From an uncultured bacterium (lineage in GTDB: Bacteria; Cyanobacteriota; Vampirovibrionia; Gastranaerophilales; Gastranaerophilaceae), in assembly GCA_948964545.1 (NCBI GenBank), contig CAREDV010000004.1, positions 97,749-161,748 on the forward strand: a stretch of 64,000 bases of DNA. The letters run 5' to 3'. Shown in pieces: positions 52,372 through 60,946 of the stretch. A program made the translations under genes and the position numbers. Each line of letters begins with the position of its first letter. Positions within the stretch are counted from its first letter, which is position 1. The notes beneath the pieces are model-generated. The model was given only the letters and a program-made list of their open reading frames with translations. It had not been told where the DNA came from and ran no database searches.

Positions 52372-52866
52372 TTAAGGATTGAGTTTTAAATCTTTATTTT
52401 CTCTAAGACCTATCTTTAAGGCTTTTAAATTTGAGTAACATCTTTTCTTTACGCCAAATTCATTATAATTTAAGTAAAAACTCCCAGAATTAACCCTGTT
52501 ATAATTAATTGGTTTCTCCTCAAATAAAATAAATTTTTTTAATTTTATAAAAAATTCTCTCGCTTTTTTATTAACTTTTCTAATTATTGAAATATTATCC
52601 TCCTTATCAATCCGCGTCAGCTGAACAACTGTATGTCCGCAAATAGGGCACTTAGGAAGATAATCCAACTCGCACATCAAAAATTGCTCTTGCGGGGAAA
52701 GACAAAACGACCTTGTTTTGTGCAATGCGCCGCAACAATGAATATACCCCATATACATCATCCCCTGGCTTGGTAAACGATTTTGCCATCTTTGGGCGTG
52801 AACCTTAACCACATTCTTAGTATAACTCATTTTAAAAGTTTGAAAAGTCCACGCTTTTGCATGCAT
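52372..52866 (-). CDS. Cysteine-rich zinc-binding-type protein
   Basis: 164 residues. Cysteines CC in IHCCGALHK, C in SFCLSP, MCELDYLPKCPICGH: two CxxC-like groups that fit a zinc site. The rest is lysine-rich. The gene has its own terminator, and a perfect ATCCATG-TTTT-CATGGAT hairpin (52875-52892) lies just upstream of its start. A start at 52830 is possible. It marks the right edge of the island; function unknown. Confidence 0.6.
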   Translation of the reverse strand: MHAKAWTFQTFKMSYTKNVVKVHAQRWQNRLPSQGMMYMGYIHCCGALHKTRSFCLSPQEQFLMCELDYLPKCPICGHTVVQLTRIDKEDNISIIRKVNKKAREFFIKLKKFILFEEKPINYNRVNSGSFYLNYNEFGVKKRCYSNLKALKIGLRENKDLKLNP

Positions 52867-52951
52867 AATACAGCATCCATGTTTTCATGGATAACAAAAG
52901 CGCAGTTATTTTAGCAGCAATTAAAAACTGTTTTATAACATTTTATAATTC

Positions 52952-54019
52952 TTATTTTACGCAGAGTTCACAACACATCTGACAAGCTCCGAAAACTTTT
53001 GAAGCATGCAGGTTTTTCCTAAAACATCTGTAATTAGGAAGATTGAAAACATCTTTTATCATCATATCTTTAACATTACCGACTTTTTGGGATAAACATG
53101 GATAAACATCACCGCAAGGTGTAATCATCATATTAGAATACGGGTACATACAAGGTTTGTAAATCTCAGCAACAGGTTTATCCGCAGGTGTATTAAAAAA
53201 ATATTCAATTTTTGCAAGCGGGTCTTTTGAATACTCAAACTTCGGCGACCAGCGTATTTGAACTTTTGAATTTCTGCTTAAACTTTCAAGTTCTTTGTAA
53301 ATTTCCTTAAAATGCTCCATATCAAAATATTTTTGAATAGGATAATTTGCATTAAATTCAGGTACAAAGCTGTCAAATAAAATAGAATTTTGCTTTAAAT
53401 TGTTATTTCTTAAAAACGAAATAGATAAAAAGTTAAAATCCATTTCATCACACATTTTATAAAGTTTCGGCAAATCATCAAGATTATTTTCCAAAACAAT
53501 TGTTTTAATATCAATCATCGGACGCTTGCTGCGGGAATTCATATTATCAAAATTGGTCATAATCTTATCCCAAATCCCGTCTTTTGCGCGGTTTTTGTCG
53601 TGATTTGCGCCATAACCGTCCAATGAAACAGATAAAAGCATCATTTTACTTTTAATAAAAGCATCAATAATTTCATCATTTATAAGAATTCCGTTTGATA
53701 CAACATTAAGTTTTCCGAAAGTCTTTGCTGAAGTTTTCATTAAAATATCAATGAAATCTTTACGGATTAAAGGTTCACCGCCAACAAGCGTTACAAATGA
53801 ATAGAAAGGAATCTGCTCAATAATTTTAAACCATTCTTCTGTTGAAAGTTCATCCTTATTACGATCATTGCCGACATAACAATACGGGCACTGTAAATTA
53901 CAGCGGTAAGTCAATTCAAAAAAGTACCTTAAAGGTATCGGTGCTTTTCCGCTTCTGTCGTAGTATGCGGGAAGTGCATATAAATTTCTGCCAAAATCAA
54001 ACAACCCTGATAAATTCAT
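52952..54019 (-). CDS. Radical SAM/SPASM protein
   Basis: 355 residues. The radical SAM motif is YRCNLQCPYCYVG (C-x3-C-x2-C), followed by GGEPLIRKDF and VVSNGILI. The C-terminal SPASM part has CMYPYSN, CGDVYPCLSQ, GNVKD and CQMCCELC for two further iron-sulfur clusters. The family includes peptide- and protein-modifying maturases and enzymes for cofactor synthesis. No precursor peptide is seen nearby. It overlaps the ZIP transporter gene by one base, so the two are co-transcribed. Confidence 0.9.
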   Translation of the reverse strand: MNLSGLFDFGRNLYALPAYYDRSGKAPIPLRYFFELTYRCNLQCPYCYVGNDRNKDELSTEEWFKIIEQIPFYSFVTLVGGEPLIRKDFIDILMKTSAKTFGKLNVVSNGILINDEIIDAFIKSKMMLLSVSLDGYGANHDKNRAKDGIWDKIMTNFDNMNSRSKRPMIDIKTIVLENNLDDLPKLYKMCDEMDFNFLSISFLRNNNLKQNSILFDSFVPEFNANYPIQKYFDMEHFKEIYKELESLSRNSKVQIRWSPKFEYSKDPLAKIEYFFNTPADKPVAEIYKPCMYPYSNMMITPCGDVYPCLSQKVGNVKDMMIKDVFNLPNYRCFRKNLHASKVFGACQMCCELCVK

Positions 54020-54819
54020 TACCCTCCTATCAAGATTAAACTAATCCACATAACGATAATACCTGAAAGAATTCCGACCAAAGACTGGTGCCAATCGCCG
54101 TATTCTTTTGCAAGCGGAAGCAAAGTATCAAAGGAAATATAAATCATAATCCCTGCAACAGCTGCCATTAAAGCACCGACAAGAATCTGCGGTAAAAACG
54201 CACCGAAAAGAAACATTCCGACAAGTGCCCCAATAGGTTCGGTTATTCCTGATAATGCTGCATACAGCATTGCATAACGTTTTTTACCCGTAACATGGTA
54301 TATAGGCAGAGCAACTGCAATTCCTTCAGGAATATTGTGAATAGCAATAGCAAGACCTACAGAAAGTCCTAGTGTAATATTTTGTGTAGTTGTAAAAAAT
54401 GTTGCCATACCTTCAGGAAAATTGTGCACACAAATTGCTATAGCAGTGAATACACCTGCACGCTTAATCATATTATTATGTTTTGCAGGAGTTTCTGGAT
54501 GAAGCATATCTTCTTCATCAACGTGATCTGGAAGAAAATAGTCTATAAGAATAGCAATAACTAGTCCGATTAAAAATCCAGCAAGCGTAATCCATTGATG
54601 ATTATTCGGGAAATTCTGATATAAAAGTTTATCAGCTTCAGGCAGCATTTCAGTAAATGAAAGAAAAATCATAACACCAGCAGAAAAACCGAGTCCGACA
54701 GATAGCGCTTTCAAACTTTTTTTCTTAATTATAAACGCAATACCGCCGCCGATTGTGGTAGCAAGCCCTGCAAGCAGGGTAATAAGCATAGCTGGAACAA
54801 AATTTTGCGGTAAATTCAT
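54019..54819 (-). CDS. zupT: ZIP-family metal transporter (ZupT type)
   Basis: 266 residues with eight predicted membrane helices. The metal-binding helices IV and V have VHNFPEGMATF and IAIHNIPEGIAVALP, the signatures of ZupT-like ZIP transporters of Zn2+ and other divalent ions; an acidic His-containing loop (DHVDEEDMLH) lies before helix IV. The start at 54819 is preferred (GGAAGGA upstream); 54852 is an alternative. It shares a transcript with the SPASM gene. Confidence 0.9.
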   Translation of the reverse strand: MNLPQNFVPAMLITLLAGLATTIGGGIAFIIKKKSLKALSVGLGFSAGVMIFLSFTEMLPEADKLLYQNFPNNHQWITLAGFLIGLVIAILIDYFLPDHVDEEDMLHPETPAKHNNMIKRAGVFTAIAICVHNFPEGMATFFTTTQNITLGLSVGLAIAIHNIPEGIAVALPIYHVTGKKRYAMLYAALSGITEPIGALVGMFLFGAFLPQILVGALMAAVAGIMIYISFDTLLPLAKEYGDWHQSLVGILSGIIVMWISLILIGG

Positions 54820-54890
54820 ATATATTTTTCCTTCCGCAAAATATTGTAACACAAAAGCAAATTTTCATGATATAAATACTTTATTTAAAT

Positions 54891-55280
54891 ATGTTAAGTG
54901 TAAATCAATTTAAATTTAATCCAAAACTGGGAGTTCTTACTCTTGAAAATAATTCCAATAAAGTTCTTGCGAAAGCAAACATTATTGAAACTTCTGACAC
55001 AATATACTTAAGCCGGCTTAAATCTTATGTTAAGAATAGAGGTTACGGCAGTCAAATTATAGATTTTTTAAAAGAGAAATTTATCGGTAAACAAATTTCT
55101 ACAAACGCAAGCTGGATAGCTGACAACCCGCCTCACAAATTTTATATTGATAAAGGTTTCATACCAAGTGACTCGAATATGTATGAAAAATTAAAAATCT
55201 GGATTCAAAAGGGTGCAAAACCAGAAGAATTTCCATTCCCTCGCAGTAATTCCTGCTGCAATATGATATTAAAAAACTAA
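54891..55280 (+). CDS. GNAT-like acetyltransferase
   Basis: 129 residues. The acetyl-CoA loop is KNRGYGSQIIDFLKE, followed by ADNPPHKFYIDKGFIP. No ribosome binding site; TATAAA lies 14 bases before the ATG. The N-terminus MLSVNQFKFNPK has a phenylalanine pattern like other proteins here. Substrate unknown. Confidence 0.7.
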   Translation: MLSVNQFKFNPKLGVLTLENNSNKVLAKANIIETSDTIYLSRLKSYVKNRGYGSQIIDFLKEKFIGKQISTNASWIADNPPHKFYIDKGFIPSDSNMYEKLKIWIQKGAKPEEFPFPRSNSCCNMILKN

Positions 55281-55287
55281 AATTGTA

Positions 55288-56634
55288 TTAAATTTCAACG
55301 CCCTGCATCATCTGAACAAGTGTATTAACAGTAGTATCCATACTTACAATATCAGATGTTCTCTGCTGTAAGAATGCATTAATCTGAGGCATCATCTCAA
55401 TTGCCGTATCAAGTTTAGGGTTCGTACCAGGCTGATACATACCAACATCGATTAAGTCCTTATTTTCACGGTAAAGCGCCATTAATGCACGCATTTTACC
55501 TGCCGCAGATTTATGTTCAGGAGTTGCAATAGCAGACATAAGCCTTGAAATACTTCCCAGAACATCAATTGCAGGATAATGGTTCATTTCAGCAACTTTT
55601 CTGGATAAGAAAATGTGACCATCAACAATACCGCGCACAATATCAACAATCGGGTCTGAAATATCATCACCTTCCATAAGTACTGTATATAATGCTGTAA
55701 TAGAACCTTTAGGACTGTTTCCAGCACGCTCAAGAACTTTTTGCAGCCATGAAAAAATTGACGGCGGATAACCTTTCATTGTAGGCGGTTCACCTAAAGA
55801 CAAACCAACTTCACGTCCTGCCATAGCACAACGCGTTACTGTATCTGTCATTAAGAAAACTTTTTTACCCTGATCCCTGAAATATTCACAAACAGCAGTA
55901 GCCGTTAGAAGTGCCTTCTGACGGATTAGAGGTGGCTGATCGCCTGTAGAGCATACTAAAACAGATTTTGCCATACCCTCTTCACCAAGAGAATCTTCAA
56001 CAAATTCCTTAACCTCACGACCGCGTTCTCCAATCAGCGCAACAACGTTAACATCAGCATCTGAATTTCTCGCAATCATACCTAAAAGCGTACTTTTCCC
56101 GACACCTGAACCAGCAAATAAGCCTAAACGCTGTCCGCAGCCCATTGTCATACAACTATCAATTGCTCTTACGCCTGTTGAAAACTGTTCTGTGATAATC
56201 GGTCTTTCAAACGGCCCTGGAGGCGGCCCTTCAACAGGACGCCACATTGCACCAGTTGTATCAAGAGGTTTTCCGTCAATCGGTTCTCCCATGGGGTTAA
56301 TTAAACGCCCTAAAAGGAAATCTCCGACAGGAATAATAATCGGATTTCCCGTAGAAGTCACTAAACTGCCCTGCCCGATTCCCTCGCCGTCATAAAGCAA
56401 AAGCAATTGCGCAACTTCACCCTTAAAAGCTTGAACCTCAGCAGGTTTTCTTCGTCCGTCTTTTGTTTCAATATAACATAAATCACCGACTTTCAACCCT
56501 GGCAGTTTAACCTCAACAGTCAAACCTAAAAGTTTAGATACAGACCCTTTAAATTTATAAAGCGTTGTTTCATCAAGTTTATTTTTAACTCTGCTTTTCA
56601 GCTCATCAAGTCTGCTTGTATCCAAATCTTCCAT
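55288..56634 (-). CDS. fliI: FliI/SctN-family type III export ATPase
   Basis: 448 residues. Walker A is GLFAGSGVGKSTLLGMIAR, Walker B is VFLMTDTVTRCAMAGREV, and the FliI-type segments RAIDSCMTMGCGQRLG, SLGEPPTMKGYPPS, ISDPIVDIVRGIVDGHI and HYPAIDVLGSISRLM are complete. This family is the hexameric ATPase of flagellar and virulence type III export. No FliH, FliJ or other export genes are adjacent. A soluble FlhA-C-like gene lies 5 kb away. Confidence 0.93.
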   Translation of the reverse strand: MEDLDTSRLDELKSRVKNKLDETTLYKFKGSVSKLLGLTVEVKLPGLKVGDLCYIETKDGRRKPAEVQAFKGEVAQLLLLYDGEGIGQGSLVTSTGNPIIIPVGDFLLGRLINPMGEPIDGKPLDTTGAMWRPVEGPPPGPFERPIITEQFSTGVRAIDSCMTMGCGQRLGLFAGSGVGKSTLLGMIARNSDADVNVVALIGERGREVKEFVEDSLGEEGMAKSVLVCSTGDQPPLIRQKALLTATAVCEYFRDQGKKVFLMTDTVTRCAMAGREVGLSLGEPPTMKGYPPSIFSWLQKVLERAGNSPKGSITALYTVLMEGDDISDPIVDIVRGIVDGHIFLSRKVAEMNHYPAIDVLGSISRLMSAIATPEHKSAAGKMRALMALYRENKDLIDVGMYQPGTNPKLDTAIEMMPQINAFLQQRTSDIVSMDTTVNTLVQMMQGVEI

Positions 56635-56684
56635 AATAAATATTATAATTGATTTTACATAATTTTCAATTTGTTAAGTTATGG

Positions 56685-56690
56685 TATAAT
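56685..56690 (+). promoter_or_regulatory. Extended -10 promoter of rsmI
   Basis: TGG-TATAAT at 56682-56690. Exactly 6 bases separate it from the ATG, so transcription would begin at the start codon. Confidence 0.6.
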
Positions 56691-56696
56691 TATTTT

Positions 56697-57506
56697 ATGA
56701 AAGAATACGATTTTTACATAGTTCCAACCCCGATTGGAAATTTAGGCGACATAACGAATAGAGCAGTTGAGATTTTAAAAACTGTTGATATCATTGCCTG
56801 CGAAGATATAAGAGTAACGCAAAAACTTCTCAACCACTTTGACATAAAAACAAAATGCATTTCATATCATAAATTCAATGAAAAAGAACGCGTTGACTAT
56901 TTTCTTAATATTTTAGGCGATGGTAAAAAGATTGCATTAGTGTCAGATGCTGGCACTCCGCTTTTCTGCGACCCAGGAGCGGTAATAGTTGATGAATTAA
57001 GAAAAAATAATTTCACTGTAACCTCACTTGCGGGTGCAAATGCTGTTGCAACATTTCTTTCACAAGTTCCAAGAAAAGGTGAGGATTTTGTATTTGTCGG
57101 TTTTTTACCAAAAACAAAACAGCAAATCGAAAATATTTTAAATAAATATAAATCAACCGACATTGTTTTCTACGATTCACCAAACAGGCTGATGAATACA
57201 CTTAAAACAGTTCATGCCTGCCGTCCTGATTCAAAAGTCGCAATCGGCCGTGAACTTACAAAAGTTTTTGAAGAAATCGTAATAGATGACACCGAAAAAG
57301 TTATTGAACATTTTGAAAATAATATCTTAAAAGGTGAAATTGTCGGACTTCTATTCAGAGAGAAAAACTCAAATGACGATTTTTCAGATAAAATAGAACT
57401 ATTAAAATCAAAAGGTTTCAAAGCTAAAGAGATTTCGGTAATTTTATCGGAACTTTTTGGTGCAAACAAAAATGATGTTTACAAACAATGCATAGGAGGT
57501 AACTAA
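56697..57506 (+). CDS. rsmI: 16S rRNA 2'-O-ribose C1402 methyltransferase
   Basis: 269 residues. YIVPTPIGNLGDITNRAVEI, ACEDIRVTQKLL, ALVSDAGTPLFCDPGAVIV and the GFLPK motif are all RsmI signatures. It methylates C1402 of 16S rRNA. I use the ATG at 56697; the frame extends further upstream, but that part is AT-rich and lies before the -10 box. No ribosome binding site is seen. The AGGAGG of the next (prepilin) gene is inside its last codons. Confidence 0.94.
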   Translation: MKEYDFYIVPTPIGNLGDITNRAVEILKTVDIIACEDIRVTQKLLNHFDIKTKCISYHKFNEKERVDYFLNILGDGKKIALVSDAGTPLFCDPGAVIVDELRKNNFTVTSLAGANAVATFLSQVPRKGEDFVFVGFLPKTKQQIENILNKYKSTDIVFYDSPNRLMNTLKTVHACRPDSKVAIGRELTKVFEEIVIDDTEKVIEHFENNILKGEIVGLLFREKNSNDDFSDKIELLKSKGFKAKEISVILSELFGANKNDVYKQCIGGN

Positions 57507-57507
57507 T

Positions 57508-58298
57508 ATGTTATTTAAAAAAGCTCAGAGTGCCCCCCCCCCGAAGGGTTCACATTAGCAGAAGTTTTAATCACACTTGGTATTATTGGAATTGTTGCAG
57601 CACTCACAATTCCAAATTTAACCAAACACTACAGGGATAAAGCAATAATTTCAGGTGTAAAACAAGCTTACAGTATTTTAGGAAATGCATTTATTTCTGC
57701 ACAAGACGAGTATGGTTCTGCAAACACATGGGCTTTTAGTGAAGAAAATGGGGCTTATGCTGCATCTGACGGCTGGTTTGAATATATAACTCAATTTTTA
57801 CAACTTGCAGAAGATTGCGGTAAGGTTAAAGGTTTATACACACCCTGCTACCCGCAAGAAACAAAAATAAAAACTCTTTACGGTAAAAATAATGGACTGC
57901 CATATACACATGGCGGAATATTAAAAAACGGCATGTATATATTTGTCAAAGCTACATCAGAAATGAATTATGCAAGTTGGGGATGGATTTATGTTGACAT
58001 AAACGGTGCAAAAGGTCCAAACACTTACGGAAAAGATATTTTCGGATTCGGGATATATGCTAACAGCTCTTGGAACAAATCACAACAGCCAAAACTTATA
58101 CCTATAGGAATGAGAGAATTTGCCAACTTAGATATGTCGCTTGCTTGTTTAAGCGGAGACACATATACTGGTTATCTTGCTGAAGGTGATTTTAAAAGCG
58201 GAGAATTTTGCACAGGCTGGATTATGAGATATGAAAATGTCGATTATTTACACTGTAAAGAACACCTGATTAAAACTGGAGAACATTCCTGCAAATAA
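57508..58298 (+). pseudogene. Prepilin (type IV pilin-like) with frameshifting C10 tract, possibly phase-variable
   Basis: AGGAGG (57493-57498) and ATG at 57508 start MLFKKAQSAPP, but a run of ten C (57533-57542) puts the frame one base off the rest, giving a stop at 57556. Past the tract the open frame reads GFTLAEVLITLGIIGIVAAL, the prepilin cleavage site and N-terminal helix, and then runs without stops to 58298 (about 250 residues). With eleven or eight C the gene would be intact. It is paralogous to the gene at 63189 (YVDINGAKGPNTYGKDIFGF against YVDINGLKGPNTYGKDLFDF). A homopolymer sequencing error is the main alternative. Confidence 0.85.
57533..57542 (+). repeat. C10 homopolymer tract in the prepilin leader
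   Basis: Ten C residues 25 bases inside the gene, directly before the GFTLAEV-coding part. The 15-base string GAGTG plus C10 occurs again at the end of the window (63986-64000). Confidence 0.9.
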
Positions 58299-58344
58299 AT
58301 AGTAAATTAATATAAATGGTTTAGCCAAAATTTTTAATTTATGA

Positions 58345-58350
58345 TATAAT
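58345..58350 (+). promoter_or_regulatory. Extended -10 promoter of bamA
   Basis: TG-A-TATAAT at 58342-58350, 38 bases before the TTG start of the gene. Confidence 0.55.
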
Positions 58351-58388
58351 ATTTTTAGGATAGTAGAAGTTTTTAAGGTAGAGATTTT

Positions 58389-60335
58389 TTGCTTAAGAAA
58401 AAACATATAATTTCAATAGCCCTGTTATTGGCGGTTATATGCCCCGCACAGGCAAATGCAAAAGAGAATTTCTGGGGTGATACGGTTGATTACGAAATCC
58501 ATGAACTTCAACCGCCGTCTGCTACACAATTTGGCGAAAACACACCTGTAACTTCCGCATCTGTAAGCACTACAGAAATTGGTGCAAGAAAAATTAAAAA
58601 TATCGAAATCCTGGGCAATAATATTATTGATACAGCAGTTGTTCTTGAGCAAATGAAAATGCAATCTGGCGATACTTACAGCCGCGACGCAGTTCAACAC
58701 GACTTAAAAGCTATCTATCACCTTGGTTATTTTACCGAAAAAATGAAGGCAATCCCTGTCAATAATTCTGATGGAACTGTTACCTTAAAAATTATACTTG
58801 AAGAAAATGCCCCAGTTACAGACTTTACTATTGAGGGCAATACTGTAGTTTCTACCGACGAAATCCTTAATTTTTTAATTCCAATGAAAGGAAAACCTCA
58901 AAATATCGGCGAAATTAACGAAGCTATAACTAAAATTCAAGACTGTTACAGCTCAAAAGGTTATATTTTAGCAAGAATTGAATCAGTTTCTGATGACCCC
59001 GATGGAACTGTAAATGTCAATATCAAAGAAGGTACAATCAACCGTATTATGATTGCGGGCAACGAAAAAACCAAAGATTATGTAATCGAACGCAACATTT
59101 TGACAGAACCAGGAACGATTTATAACGAAAATTTAATCAAAGAAGACATCGTAAGATTATACGCAACTCAAGCTTTTAAAGATGTAACACGCGAAATCGA
59201 ACCGACCGATGAACCAGATAAATATGACGTCACAATTGAAATTGAAGAACAAAGAACTGCAACAATTTCTGTCGGCGGCGGTATCGACTCTGTAACAGGT
59301 GTGTTCGGTTCTGTCGGCATTGCAGACAACAACTTCCTCGGACGCGGTGAAAGAATCTCATTAAACGGTATCGCTGGTACTGGGGTAATCCTTAATGACT
59401 CCTCTATAAAACGCAGAATGAATATTCAAGCCGAATTGAGCTATTTTAAACCATACTTCTATAACGCAGATACATCATTAATGAGCAAAATTTTCTATAG
59501 AGACTTCGGTTCATATCAAGTTCCGCTTGCAATTGAACGCAGAATTGGCGTGGAATCAACTGTTGCACACAGAATGAAATTCAACAGACATGTTACGGGA
59601 ACTTTCTCACTCGGCGTTGAAAATATTGACGTATCCGAGGGCGACGGTACTAAAATTGCAGCTATGTATTCAAGATACAATATCCCTATCACTGAACGTG
59701 CAAAACAGTTAGAGGGCGGGTTATTCCTATCTTTGAGTCCTGCTTTATTATATGACACCAGAGACAGTTCAACAGTTACAAGAAAAGGTACAATGGCAAG
59801 TTTGAGATTTGATGAAGAATTCGGGCTTGATGGATTTGACAAAACTCACGGTAAACTTACAGGTATGGTTAAACAGTACATACCGATTGCCAAAAAATCA
59901 TCATTATCGTTCACAGCCAAAGGCGGCGGAAAAATCCACGGCGACAATATGCCTGAAGTTATGGCATACCGACTCGGCGGCCCTTATACTGTAAGAGGTT
60001 TTAAAATGAGCGGTGTTGGTACAGGTGATGCGTTCATTATGGGAAGTGCGGAATTCGCAACACCAATTCCATTCCTTGACAGAACAAGAATTAATTTCTT
60101 AAACAATTTGAGATTGACTGCATGGGTTGATGCAGGTAAAGTATTCGGGCCGACAGTTACAAACGATTTGTATGACAGACCGCTTTATGCAGTATCAGCA
60201 GGTGTGGGCTTAAAATTATATGTTCCAGGAATGGGGCCGTTGTCTATTGACTACGGTATTCCGCTCACTAACCCTGGTGACAACGGTAACAGAAACGGTT
60301 ACTTTACATTTGGTGTAGGCGATATAATGTATTAA
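58389..60335 (+). CDS. bamA: Omp85/BamA-type outer-membrane assembly protein, three POTRA domains
   Basis: 648 residues, TTG start with AAGG upstream. A signal peptide (HIISIALLLAVICPAQANA) is followed by three POTRA domains (about 65-145, 147-222 and 223-295), each starting like KNIEILGNN, TDFTIEGN and NRIMIAGN, and a C-terminal 16-strand barrel with LSIDYGIPLTNPGDNG and a final ITFGVG-type strand (YFTFGVGDIMY). It inserts barrel proteins into the outer membrane. Proteobacterial BamA has five POTRA domains; three is the cyanobacterial number. ompH follows. Confidence 0.9.
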   Translation: MLKKKHIISIALLLAVICPAQANAKENFWGDTVDYEIHELQPPSATQFGENTPVTSASVSTTEIGARKIKNIEILGNNIIDTAVVLEQMKMQSGDTYSRDAVQHDLKAIYHLGYFTEKMKAIPVNNSDGTVTLKIILEENAPVTDFTIEGNTVVSTDEILNFLIPMKGKPQNIGEINEAITKIQDCYSSKGYILARIESVSDDPDGTVNVNIKEGTINRIMIAGNEKTKDYVIERNILTEPGTIYNENLIKEDIVRLYATQAFKDVTREIEPTDEPDKYDVTIEIEEQRTATISVGGGIDSVTGVFGSVGIADNNFLGRGERISLNGIAGTGVILNDSSIKRRMNIQAELSYFKPYFYNADTSLMSKIFYRDFGSYQVPLAIERRIGVESTVAHRMKFNRHVTGTFSLGVENIDVSEGDGTKIAAMYSRYNIPITERAKQLEGGLFLSLSPALLYDTRDSSTVTRKGTMASLRFDEEFGLDGFDKTHGKLTGMVKQYIPIAKKSSLSFTAKGGGKIHGDNMPEVMAYRLGGPYTVRGFKMSGVGTGDAFIMGSAEFATPIPFLDRTRINFLNNLRLTAWVDAGKVFGPTVTNDLYDRPLYAVSAGVGLKLYVPGMGPLSIDYGIPLTNPGDNGNRNGYFTFGVGDIMY

Positions 60336-60349
60336 TATGGAGGTATTAT

Positions 60350-60802
60350 ATGAAAAATTTAAAATTAACAGCTTTATTGCTCGGTGCAGGTTTACTTTTC
60401 GGACTTCAGGCACACGCAGCAGGTGTAGGCTATATCAATTATGGAAAAGTTCAGGAAAATTTCCCATTTGCACAGCAGGCAATTAAAGAAATTGATTCTA
60501 AAGCATTAGAAATGCAGCAGTTCATGGTGGATAAAGAAAAACAATACAAAAACCTTGATACACCTTTGAAAAAACAAAATTTTGAAGAACAAACAGCACG
60601 CGAATTCAAAGTTAAAGAAGACGCTTATATGAGATTAAAATCTACAAAAGAAGAACAAGTTTACAATAAAATTCAAGCAGCAACAAAACAGGTTCTTGTA
60701 GAACAAAAACTTGATGCAATCTTAGACTACAGAGTAATCTTTGTAGGCGGTGTAGATATTTCAGATCTTGTAATACAGAAACTTAAAAGCGGACAATTTT
60801 AA
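60350..60802 (+). CDS. OmpH/Skp-like periplasmic chaperone
   Basis: 150 residues. The signal peptide (LTALLLGAGLLFGLQAHA) ends before AGVGYINYGKVQENF. The body is a coiled coil (QAIKEIDSKALEMQQFMVDK and on) of the Skp type, which holds unfolded outer-membrane proteins. It lies 14 bases after bamA, the common order. The end of the gene borders a GC-rich element. Confidence 0.85.
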   Translation: MKNLKLTALLLGAGLLFGLQAHAAGVGYINYGKVQENFPFAQQAIKEIDSKALEMQQFMVDKEKQYKNLDTPLKKQNFEEQTAREFKVKEDAYMRLKSTKEEQVYNKIQAATKQVLVEQKLDAILDYRVIFVGGVDISDLVIQKLKSGQF

Positions 60803-60922
60803 CAAGCCGAGCAGAGCCACGAAAATTGCAGAGCAATTTGAGAGGCGAGCGTGCGTTGTGCAAGACCGCGCTCTTGGACACAAACGCGAGCGGTGGCGTT
60901 TAATGCGAGGCGCAGTTGTAAA
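60803..60922 (+). repeat. GC-rich dispersed element, copy 3
   Basis: Starts right after the ompH stop: GCCGAGCAGAGCCACGAAAA, then AGGCGAGCGTGCGTTGTGC, GGACACAAACGCGAGCGGTG and GCGTTTAATGCGAGGCGC. TTGTG (GCGTTGTG) pairs with CACAA (CACAAACGC). Similar to the elements at 34708 and 47405. Confidence 0.55.
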
Positions 60923-60946
60923 TAAGTAAGGCAATAGTAAAAATTT

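Larger units (their letters stand above)
39552..52866 (-). mobile_element. Phage-derived island (head and packaging module)
   Basis: About 13 kb with almost all genes on the minus strand: terminase large and small subunits, portal, connector, scaffold-like protein, major capsid, beta-propeller protein, holin-like protein and amidase. Integrase, repressor, tape measure, tail tube and replication genes are not seen. Gene order is unusual, with terS, portal and terL separated by accessory genes. No att repeats or tRNA are visible at the ends, so the limits are approximate. The left edge is set at the 76-residue gene and the right edge at the Cys-rich gene. Confidence 0.75.

Noticed and set aside
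52867..52951. Attachment site at the right edge of the phage island
   Set aside because: Only a hairpin (ATCCATG/CATGGAT) is seen; no matching direct repeat was found near the left edge at 39351-39551.
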